Position numbers and translations under genes: made by a program
Notes under the pieces: model-generated
What the model saw: the letters and a program-made list of their open reading frames with translations, nothing else
The model's database searches: none
What the model was told of the DNA's origin: nothing
In this document: positions 15,250 through 21,365 of the stretch, piece after piece
Numbering within the stretch: position 1 is the stretch's first letter
Layout of the letters: every line of letters begins with the position of its first letter
Assembly: GCA_949743895.1 (NCBI GenBank)
Contig: CATJUX010000049.1
Location: 1 to 25,340 of the forward strand
Length of the DNA stretch: 25,340 nt
Source: JANFXS01 sp022791155
GTDB lineage: Bacteria > Bacillota > Clostridia > Lachnospirales > Anaerotignaceae
Direction: 5' to 3'

Positions 15250-15266
15250 AAATTCACAGTGAATTT
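15250..15266. promoter_or_regulatory. Operator-like palindrome at the CDF transcription start
   Basis: AAATTCAC-A-GTGAATTT is a perfect 8-1-8 palindrome. It covers about +3 to +19 of the predicted CDF transcript, a position from which a bound repressor would block initiation. The regulator is unknown; its sequence differs from the ArsR-type and CsoR-type sites elsewhere in the window. Confidence 0.6.
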
Positions 15267-15275
15267 TACTTTATT

Positions 15276-15305
15276 ATTTTATCATCAGCCGTCGATTTTT
15301 GTAAA
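15276..15305 (-). promoter_or_regulatory. Putative promoter of the CDF-ABC transporter operon
   Basis: On the minus strand TTTACA, 18 nt, TAAAAT. Transcription would start near 15269, giving a leader of about 235 nt before the CDF start codon. Confidence 0.55.
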
Positions 15306-15661
15306 CCCGTAAAATAGATAAAAACCCTTAGCCAATTTTATAATTTTTGCACAAATTTATACATAAAAATCAAAAAAAATTGTGCCAAACAATAATTGTT
15401 ACCCTATAACAATATTAATGATCCCAATGTAAACCCCCAATTTTTGGCACGTCATTTGTGCATTGTTTTTATTTTCAAGCAAAATGTTCATCATTACAAA
15501 CCACTATTTCTTATATCTGGCCTTCTTTCAAATGAAAAATTTTTTATTAAGGACATATTTTTTTGCAACTTAATGACAAAAAAATTGTTTTCTGCCAAAA
15601 ATCATCACAAGTGTTCTTTTGGTTTGCATAATGTAACATAAAGTTCAAATTTTTGTATAAC

Positions 15662-15707
15662 AAAAAATCAATGGTTACGTGCCAAAAATGCACATTTCCA
15701 TTGATTT
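15662..15707 (-). terminator. Terminator-like nested hairpin
   Basis: AAATCAATGG (15665-15674) pairs with CCATTGATTT (15698-15707), and an inner GTGC/GCAC stem lies in the loop. On the minus strand a T run (TTTTTTG) follows. It is the second terminator-like structure downstream of the P-type ATPase gene, so either tandem termination or the end of a small RNA is possible. Confidence 0.5.
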
Positions 15708-15771
15708 GTCTAAATTGACGGTTTTATATTTCACAATTGTATGCTGTTCTGTATATCGTTTTGGTGTTCGT

Positions 15772-15797
15772 AAAAAGGGCAATGTAAAACATTGCCC
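15772..15797 (-). terminator. Rho-independent terminator of the HMA-ATPase unit
   Basis: GGGCAATG and CATTGCCC form a perfect 8-bp stem with a 5-nt loop. On the minus strand TTTTTACG follows. It lies about 120 nt beyond the ATPase stop codon. Confidence 0.85.
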
Positions 15798-15915
15798 CTC
15801 TAACTTTTGTTTGCATAATCTTTTTAAGCATTTTTTACTAAAAACAATTGTACACTTGCTTGGCAGTCATTCATTCACCGCAACTCTATCCATGCCATTC
15901 ATCACTAAAACCGGC

Positions 15916-17817
15916 TTATAGATTTTTCACGAAAAGAGCACGTATTGCATTGAGTATGGCAAGTATCATAACCCCCACATCGGCGAATATTGCAAACCAC
16001 ATATTTGCTATGCCAATGGCGCCAAGCGCAAGACAAATGAGCTTTATTCCTATGGCAAACCATATGTTTTGATGAACAATTCCAAGGCATTTGCGTGAAA
16101 TTTTTATAGCTTTCGCAATCTTGATTGGATCATCATCCATGAGGACAACGTCAGCAGCTTCTATGGCTGCATCTGATCCCATAGCTCCCATGGCAATGCC
16201 TATGTCGGCTCTTGAAAGAACAGGGGCATCATTTATGCCGTCACCAACAAAAGCAAGCTTCTCTTTTTCTGACTTCTTCTGTGTCAAAAGTTCCTCAACT
16301 TTTGTGACCTTGTCGGCTGGAAGAAGTTCTGAATATACCATGTCAACCCCAAGTTCAGAGGCAACTTTGTCGGCCACATTTTTAGCATCGCCCGTAAGCA
16401 TCACTGTCTTGTCAACGCCTGAATGTTTAAGTTTTGATATAGCATCTTTTGATGTTGGTTTTACAACGTCTGATATAACTATGTGGCCAACATATTCATT
16501 GTTTATAGCCACATGTATAATAGTTCCAACATGTTCACACGGGCTCCACTTTGCGCCTATAGAATCCATCATTTTTGAGTTCCCGGCGCATACGGTTTCA
16601 CCGTTTACTGTTGCCCGTATGCCGTGGCCTGCCACTTCCTCAACGTTTTCAACACTACAGTCATCGGCTTCATTTGGATATGCAGCTCTAAGAGAGTTGG
16701 CTATTGGATGTGTTGAATATCTTTCAACATGTGCCGCAAGATGAAGAAGCTTTGTTTCATCTATTTTTTCAGGGTGAACGGCTGTCACTTGAAACACGCC
16801 TTTTGTAAGTGTTCCTGTTTTGTCAAACACAACTGTTTTTGTTTGTGAAAGCGTTTCAAGATAGTTGGAGCCTTTAACAAGAACGCCTTCTTTGCTGGCG
16901 CCGCCAATTCCGGCAAAAAAGCTAAGCGGTATGCTTATTACAAGCGCACATGGGCAGCTTATTACGAGGAATGTAAGCGCTCTGTAAATCCACGAACCCC
17001 ACATAGGAGCAATGCTCATTGCCATGCTCACAAGCGGCGGAAGTATGGCCAGTGCAATGGCACTTATTACCACAGCTGGTGTATACACTCTTGCAAATTT
17101 TGTTATAAAATCTTCTGATTTTGATTTTCTTGAACTTGCATTTTCAACCAAGTCAAGTATTTTTGACACTGTTGATTCGCCAAATTCCTTTGTTGTTTTG
17201 AGCCTGAGCAATCCGTTTATGTTTATACAACCGCTGATTACCTCATCTCCGGGCTTAACTTCACGTGGGAGGCTTTCACCAGTGAGCGCGCTTGTGTTGA
17301 GGCTTGTGAAGCCCTCAACAACCACGCCATCAATTGGAACTTTCTCGCCGGGCTGAACCACTATAATGGAACCAATTTCAACTTCATCAGGATCAACCTG
17401 TTCAAGCTGTCCGCCTTCTTTTTCAACATTGGCATAGTCAGGGCGAATGTCCATAAGATCGCTTATATTGCGGCGGCTTTTTCCAACTGCATAGCTTTGG
17501 AACCACTCACCAACCTGATAAAACAGCATAACAGCTATCGCTTCAGTATATTCTCCCTCGCCTCCTACACCGTCTTCATAAAGAGCAAGAGCAATTGCAC
17601 CAAGTGTTGCGATTGCCATAAGGAGGCTTTCGTCAAACGCCTGTCTATTTTTTATTCCTTTGAAAGCTTTTATAAGAATGTCATAGCCTATGATAAGATA
17701 TGGAACAAGGTAAAGCAGGAACCGTGCAATGCCGCTGACAGGCACATAATTCAGCGCAACCATGAGTATTGCTGAAACAATTATTCTTATAAGATTCTTT
17801 TTTTGTTTCTTATTCAT
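15916..17817 (-). CDS. P1B-2-type Zn/Cd/Pb efflux ATPase without N-terminal HMA domain
   Basis: A heavy-metal P-type ATPase of 633 residues. It starts directly at the membrane region, without the HMA metal-binding domain most ZntA/CadA proteins carry. TGES (179-182) is in the actuator domain, CPC (288-290) in the transport path, the phosphorylation motif DKTGTLT at 332-338, the HP pair (THPIAN, 370-371) in the nucleotide domain, and GDGINDAP at 525-532. The last two membrane segments carry K592 and D613 (FADVGVMILA), the pair that with CPC marks the Zn/Cd/Pb subgroup. ATG has GAGGGTG 8 nt upstream. The HMA protein encoded just before it probably supplies the missing domain, and the divergent ArsR gene probably controls both. 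Confidence 0.95.
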   Translation of the reverse strand: MNKKQKKNLIRIIVSAILMVALNYVPVSGIARFLLYLVPYLIIGYDILIKAFKGIKNRQAFDESLLMAIATLGAIALALYEDGVGGEGEYTEAIAVMLFYQVGEWFQSYAVGKSRRNISDLMDIRPDYANVEKEGGQLEQVDPDEVEIGSIIVVQPGEKVPIDGVVVEGFTSLNTSALTGESLPREVKPGDEVISGCININGLLRLKTTKEFGESTVSKILDLVENASSRKSKSEDFITKFARVYTPAVVISAIALAILPPLVSMAMSIAPMWGSWIYRALTFLVISCPCALVISIPLSFFAGIGGASKEGVLVKGSNYLETLSQTKTVVFDKTGTLTKGVFQVTAVHPEKIDETKLLHLAAHVERYSTHPIANSLRAAYPNEADDCSVENVEEVAGHGIRATVNGETVCAGNSKMMDSIGAKWSPCEHVGTIIHVAINNEYVGHIVISDVVKPTSKDAISKLKHSGVDKTVMLTGDAKNVADKVASELGVDMVYSELLPADKVTKVEELLTQKKSEKEKLAFVGDGINDAPVLSRADIGIAMGAMGSDAAIEAADVVLMDDDPIKIAKAIKISRKCLGIVHQNIWFAIGIKLICLALGAIGIANMWFAIFADVGVMILAILNAIRALFVKNL

Positions 17818-17917
17818 ATGTTCTGCACCCTCTGTCTATATACTATAAAAACAAATTAACACAAACCACAATAAATTTAATATATGTTTTATCATTCATA
17901 TAATTCCGTTATTTTTA

Positions 17918-17935
17918 CGCCCCGTTTAAGGGGCG
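17918..17935 (-). promoter_or_regulatory. Intercistronic hairpin between HMA gene and ATPase gene
   Basis: CGCCCC and GGGGCG form a 6-bp GC-only stem with a 6-nt loop, 7 nt behind the HMA stop codon. On the minus strand the tail is TAAAAATAACGG, which is not a U run. It probably stabilises the HMA end of the mRNA or reduces read-through, raising chaperone over ATPase. Confidence 0.65.
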
Positions 17936-17942
17936 CATCAAA

Positions 17943-18161
17943 TTAGATAAATATTTCACAGTCGTCTTCAACTTTTTTGCAGTTCTTTCTAACTTCTTCC
18001 ATAACAGCTTTAGGATCCTGTCCGTCTTCAAATTCAACATTCATTTTGAGCGCCATGAAGTTGATTGAAGCATCTTTCACGCCGGCAGTTTTCTTTGCGG
18101 CTTCTTCCATTTTGTTTGCGCAGTTTGCACAGTCAACTTCAATTTTGTAGCTTTTTTTCAT
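17943..18161 (-). CDS. Free-standing HMA-domain metallochaperone
   Basis: 72 residues from ATG at 18161 (GAGGT 8 nt upstream; another ATG at 18167 is too close to the site). A single heavy-metal-associated ferredoxin-like domain with the metal motif CANC (C11 and C14) after the first strand, then helix KMEEAAKKTAGV and strand SINFMALKMNVEF. The C-terminus has two further cysteines (C61 and C68) in an acidic context (CKKVEDDCEIF), not usual in copper chaperones and possibly extra metal ligands. Because the ATPase downstream lacks its own HMA domain, this protein looks like the detached N-terminal domain acting in trans. First gene behind a strong promoter. Confidence 0.88.
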   Translation of the reverse strand: MKKSYKIEVDCANCANKMEEAAKKTAGVKDASINFMALKMNVEFEDGQDPKAVMEEVRKNCKKVEDDCEIFI

Positions 18162-18192
18162 ATTCATCTACCTCTTTCTTTGATTTAATAGT

Positions 18193-18262
18193 TGTTTAAT
18201 TGTTGACTACAGTATATCTCAATATCACTTTTTTGTCAACAGTTTTATCAAACAATTAAACA
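18193..18262. promoter_or_regulatory. Operator region with inverted 12-mers between HMA and arsR genes
   Basis: TGTTTAATTGTT (18193-18204) and its exact complement AACAATTAAACA (18251-18262) flank the minus-strand promoter; an inner pair TGTTGAC (18201-18207) and GTCAACA (18235-18241) is also inverted. The left copy covers the HMA transcription start, and the right copy lies between the two divergent -35 boxes. The A/T-rich CAATTAAACA core resembles sites of ArsR/SmtB repressors, so the adjacent ArsR protein is the likely ligand. Confidence 0.65.
18211..18239 (-). promoter_or_regulatory. Strong sigma-A promoter of the HMA-ATPase unit
   Basis: On the minus strand TTGACA, exactly 17 nt, TATACT. 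Transcription would start near 18204, inside the left operator copy. Confidence 0.8.
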
Positions 18263-18273
18263 TTTTTTTAATC

Positions 18274-18302
18274 TTGAAGTTTTTCGTTTTTTCAACTATA
18301 AT
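18274..18302 (+). promoter_or_regulatory. Sigma-A promoter of the arsR-family gene
   Basis: TTGAAG, 17 nt, TATAAT (18297-18302). The right operator copy (18251-18262) ends 11 nt upstream of the -35, so one bound repressor could influence both directions. Confidence 0.8.
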
Positions 18303-18335
18303 AAAACTAAATATATGCAATGGAGGTGTAATAGT

Positions 18336-18710
18336 ATGCCTGATCACAAAAATCCCGACATATTTCTTCCACATCACCACATAGACTCTGAAGAAATCCT
18401 TGCTAAAAACATACCGTCAGAAGACACACTAAAAAAAGTTTCAGGCATATTGAAGCAGTTGTGTGACCCCAGCCGGCTGAGGATATTTTGGCTTCTGTGC
18501 CACGGGGAGGAGTGTGTTAAAAACATTGCTGCCATAACAGGCATGAGCAGCCCCGCCGTTTCTCATCACTTAAGACTTCTTAAGTCAAGCGGCTTAATTG
18601 TTTCCCGCCGCGATGGCAAAGAAATGTATTATAAGGCGGCAGAAACAGCAATGGTTGAACATCTTCATCTCACTGTGGAAAATATTGTCAACATTTCATG
18701 TCCATCGTAA
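18336..18710 (+). CDS. ArsR/SmtB-family metal-sensing repressor
   Basis: 124 residues from ATG at 18336, with GGAGGTG 7 nt upstream; an earlier ATG at 18315 has no ribosome site. A winged helix with recognition helix SSPAVSHHLRLLKSSGLI (71-88) and wing RRDGKEMYY. Possible metal ligands are a His cluster near the N-terminus (HHH, 13-15), C55 and C60 around the third helix (CHGEEC), and the last helix with E108, H109, H111 and E115 (MVEHLHLTVE), the place of the alpha-5 zinc site. The classical ELCVCDL cadmium motif is only partly present, so the inducing metal is open; Zn or Cd fits the ATPase it faces. These proteins repress until metal binds. Confidence 0.9.
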   Translation: MPDHKNPDIFLPHHHIDSEEILAKNIPSEDTLKKVSGILKQLCDPSRLRIFWLLCHGEECVKNIAAITGMSSPAVSHHLRLLKSSGLIVSRRDGKEMYYKAAETAMVEHLHLTVENIVNISCPS

Positions 18711-18724
18711 CAACATATAAACTT

Positions 18725-18765
18725 AAACAGGCTTCTAAAACCATTTCTGTTTTGGAAGCCTGTTT
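18725..18765. terminator. Bidirectional terminator between arsR-family and TetR genes
   Basis: AAACAGGCTTC pairs with GAAGCCTGTTT, extended by AAAAC/GTTTT across one mismatch. T-containing tails follow on both strands. The two genes converge here, and the stem reaches the TetR stop codon. Confidence 0.85.
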
Positions 18766-19355
18766 CATTTGCCGCCGCTGTCTTCTTCTTTTCTTATTAT
18801 AGGATCTATCACAGCTTTGAAATAAACTGTCATTTCTTCTGGAGACTGTTTCATGCCTCCTTTAATCCACCACTGTATCATATTTATAAAACTTCCATAG
18901 ATGTGATAGATCAAAAATTTGTATGGAACTGTCATGTTTTTGTCGCCAATTCCACTGAGAGCCTGAACTGTATATAATTCATCCACATACTGCTTAAAAA
19001 ATTTAAGAAACAGGCTTCTGCTTTCATATGTCAATATGTTGAAAAGATTTTTTTGGTTTTCACGCAAATGATAAAGGATATGAGTGATCACAGCATATGG
19101 ATTGTCTGTCTCATTTGAAAGATCGTGAGTTTTCTCCATGATCGTGTTAACCGAAAAAACATGGTTGAACAGTTCAGTGCTTATTTCACGCAACAAATCG
19201 TCTTTTGTTTCAAAGTGTTCATAGAAAGTGCTTCGCCCTATATTGGCTCTGTTGGCAATGTCCTGAACACTTATATGGCTGTAACTCTTTTCTTCCAGCA
19301 AACCGCTCAGAGCTTCAAAAATGGCATATCTTGTTCGTCTTTGCCTTCTGTCCAC
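18765..19355 (-). CDS. TetR/AcrR-family transcriptional regulator
   Basis: 196 residues from GTG at 19355, which has AAGGAG 5 nt upstream and gives the normal TetR length; an upstream ATG at 19430 would add 25 unlike residues without a ribosome site. The N-terminal helix-turn-helix is SVQDIANRANIGRSTFYEHFETKDDLL. The C-terminal ligand domain, with FLIYHIYGSFINMIQWWIKGGMKQSPEEM, resembles the DhaS/TetR_C_8 group. It faces the MATE pump gene across 184 bp containing a 9-bp inverted repeat. The simplest reading is a local repressor of the pump, released by the pump's substrate. Such regulators normally also control themselves. Confidence 0.92.
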   Translation of the reverse strand: MDRRQRRTRYAIFEALSGLLEEKSYSHISVQDIANRANIGRSTFYEHFETKDDLLREISTELFNHVFSVNTIMEKTHDLSNETDNPYAVITHILYHLRENQKNLFNILTYESRSLFLKFFKQYVDELYTVQALSGIGDKNMTVPYKFLIYHIYGSFINMIQWWIKGGMKQSPEEMTVYFKAVIDPIIRKEEDSGGK

Positions 19356-19470
19356 AAAATCTCCTTCTTTCTGGACACTTTTCTCGATATGTCCAGTATT
19401 GTATAAATAAAAACTTCTGACTATTGTCATTGTAATCTGGTGTTTTTATAATGATTTGTAAAATATATTG

Positions 19471-19503
19471 TTTGGTATTTACAAACATTACAATAATACC
19501 AAA
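19471..19503. promoter_or_regulatory. Inverted repeat between TetR and MATE genes (likely TetR operator)
   Basis: TTTGGTATT (19471-19479) and AATACCAAA (19495-19503) are exact complements with a 15-bp spacer, in the divergent control region. Promoter hexamers here are poor; TTGTTT (19469-19474) with TACAAT at 15 nt spacing is one weak candidate for the MATE gene. A repressor bound here would cover that promoter. Confidence 0.6.
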
Positions 19504-19539
19504 AAATTCAATATCATTCAATAGGAGTGACATTATATT

Positions 19540-20922
19540 ATGGAAGTTAGAACCAAAAAATTTTTCCCAAAAAATGCATGGTCATACAATCAGCCCTCTT
19601 TTGCCATAACAAGTGAAACAAAAAATGATATAAAGCATATCTTCGAATTGTCAATCCCTGTCATCATTGAAAATGTCCTTCAAACATTGCTTGGTGTGAG
19701 CGACACTTTCTTTGCCGGAAAAATTTCTGACACAGCCATTGCTGGAATAGGTCTCACAAATCAAGTCATGAATGTATTAATCGCTGTTTTCACTGCCATA
19801 TCAGTTGGAAGCATAGCCATTATATCAAGAAACTATGGAAGAAAAGATTTCAAAAATGTAAACAAAGCCATTGTTCACTCAATTGTTTTGGGCACAATTT
19901 TGGGGCTTGCTTCAGGCATAATATGCTTTGTGCTGCGTTCTCCTATATTGCTTGCTTCTGGAGCCAACGCCGAAACCCTTCCATATGCCATGCCATATTA
20001 CGTCTCTGTGACTTCTGCAAGTGTGTTTCTGTGTCTCAACTTCATATTGTCAAGCTGTCTTCGCGCTGTTAAAGACACAAAAACACCAATGTATATAACA
20101 GGAGCAACAAGTTTGATCAAAATTTTAATCACAATTGTTTTCATGAAAATTGGGCTTGGCATATTGGGCCTTGGCATTGCCACAACGCTTTCAAGGGCTA
20201 TAGGCATGATAATTTTATTCTCTTTCCTAAAATTTCATCACAAGGAGATAAAGCTGTCTTTCTGCAAGCTGAGCAAAGACACATTTTCACCCATACTTAA
20301 AATAGGCATTCCGGCAAGCGCCGAAAAACTTATAATGAAATTGGGACAGGTCATATTCTTCTCAATGGTTGTGAACCTTGGAACATCGGCTTATGTGTCG
20401 CACAATGTGGCTTCAGGCATAGACAATTTGACATGGTCATGTGCCATGGGATTCGGGCTTGCCGCATGTGCCACAATTGGAGTTTCTCTTGGAGAAGATG
20501 ATGTCAAAAAAGCCAAAAAACAAACTGAGCTGACAACATACATCTCAATGGCAGTTCTTTCTGTCATAGGCGTCATACTTTTTATATTTGCTCCTCAGCT
20601 TGCTGCCATATTCACCGACACCAAAGAAATACAGGATTCTGTGGTTTCCATATTAAGGCTTTTGGCATTTGTCCAGCCATTTTCAGCGCTTCAGCAAGTG
20701 ATGACAAGCGCGCTTCAAGGAGCTGGAGACACAAAATATCCCATGTTTTCAACGCTTATTGGCATTTGGGTCATACGTGATGCAATTGGATTTTTCCTTG
20801 CCATGCATTTGGGCCTTGGGCTTATGGGCTGTTGGTATGCACTTGCTCTTGACATAGTTTTCAGAGGAATATTGCTGTTGATAAGGTTCCAAAAAGGGAA
20901 ATGGCAGCACATCAAAATTTAA
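19540..20922 (+). CDS. MATE-family multidrug efflux pump
   Basis: 460 residues and 12 predicted membrane segments in two pseudo-repeats, the standard MATE length. These carriers export cationic or amphipathic compounds in exchange for Na+ or H+. The first repeat has ELSIPVIIENVLQTLLGVSDTFFAGKISDTAIAGIGL, the typical segment-1/2 region, and the second has IGIPASAEKLIMKLGQVIFF; SALQGAGDTKYPM is a conserved loop in the second half. The substrate cannot be told. GGAG lies 12 nt before the ATG, a long spacing that may lower translation. Divergent TetR upstream, strong terminator downstream: a single regulated gene. Confidence 0.93.
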   Translation: MEVRTKKFFPKNAWSYNQPSFAITSETKNDIKHIFELSIPVIIENVLQTLLGVSDTFFAGKISDTAIAGIGLTNQVMNVLIAVFTAISVGSIAIISRNYGRKDFKNVNKAIVHSIVLGTILGLASGIICFVLRSPILLASGANAETLPYAMPYYVSVTSASVFLCLNFILSSCLRAVKDTKTPMYITGATSLIKILITIVFMKIGLGILGLGIATTLSRAIGMIILFSFLKFHHKEIKLSFCKLSKDTFSPILKIGIPASAEKLIMKLGQVIFFSMVVNLGTSAYVSHNVASGIDNLTWSCAMGFGLAACATIGVSLGEDDVKKAKKQTELTTYISMAVLSVIGVILFIFAPQLAAIFTDTKEIQDSVVSILRLLAFVQPFSALQQVMTSALQGAGDTKYPMFSTLIGIWVIRDAIGFFLAMHLGLGLMGCWYALALDIVFRGILLLIRFQKGKWQHIKI

Positions 20923-20935
20923 TATATATCCCCCC

Positions 20936-20980
20936 AAAACAACCCGTATATTCAATATGCGGGCTGTTTTATTTTTGTAT
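20936..20980 (+). terminator. Rho-independent terminator of the MATE gene
   Basis: AAAACA-CCCG pairs with CGGG-TGTTTT with small mismatches and an ATATT/AATAT inner stem, followed by ATTTTTG. It lies 14 nt beyond the stop codon. Confidence 0.8.
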
Positions 20981-21303
20981 AGTGACAAGCTCTGTTGACA
21001 TCTGCACAGCACTTTTTCGGCGCAAAAGGTTTTTAATGTCAAACAATTGTTTTTCATAGCTGAAAATTTTTGAATGACAAAAATGCATATTTTCAAATTT
21101 TGCTGCACAAATTCTGCAAATTCATGGAGTCATATCTTTCAAACAAAATTCATCAATCCCAAACAAATGATTTATGAAGTTTCCATATATTTCTTTCAAA
21201 ATTTTTGATTTTTAATCTTGGAAATGGTTCTCAAAAAACATGTAACTTCCATTTGAAAAAACTCAATTTCGCCATTTCTGCACTCTTTCATGAAGAAAAT
21301 ATT
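20981..21303. other. Intergenic stretch between convergent MATE and ATPase genes
   Basis: The sequence is AT-rich, without a supported gene, promoter pair or repeat. Reading frames here lack ribosome sites and family features. It is bounded by the two terminators at 20936-20980 and 21304-21341. Confidence 0.5.
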
Positions 21304-21341
21304 AAAAAGCCGGACATAAAACATTATGTTTCCGGCTTTTT
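21304..21341. terminator. Terminator of the second P-type ATPase gene (symmetric)
   Basis: AAAAAGCCGG and CCGGCTTTTT form a 10-bp stem with an AACATTATGTT-like inner stem. The T run is part of both arms, so it can work on either strand. It lies 25 nt beyond the ATPase stop codon. Confidence 0.85.
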
Positions 21342-21365
21342 GACATTCAAATCACTTCACCATTT

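Larger units (their letters stand above)
15033..15915. other. Long intergenic region with CDF leader and two terminators
   Basis: This gap of 883 bases has no convincing gene. From right to left it holds a terminator for the P-type ATPase unit (15772-15797), a second terminator-like hairpin (15662-15707), an AT-rich stretch without clear features (about 15310-15660), the CDF promoter (15276-15305), an operator-like palindrome (15250-15266), a tandem 12-bp repeat (15225-15248) and a leader down to 15033. In the leader GCAGGA and TCCTGC, and AAGTG and CACTT, could pair over 80-130 nt, suggesting a folded RNA. Reading frames here lack ribosome sites and recognisable products. Confidence 0.6.

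Noticed and set aside
15033..15270. NiCo (czcD) or yybP-ykoY riboswitch before the CDF gene
   Set aside because: I compared the leader with the conserved blocks I remember (e.g. GCAGGCAA and GCAGCC for NiCo) and found no convincing match; kept only as an unassigned leader.
15377..15707. Miniature inverted-repeat transposable element
   Set aside because: Only 13 bp are inverted, no target duplication is visible, and one copy is part of a terminator-like hairpin.
15396..15921. Two plus-strand frames of about 80 codons in the long intergenic region
   Set aside because: No ribosome sites, biased towards F, I, H, N and L as expected from AT-rich noncoding DNA, and one runs through two terminator hairpins.
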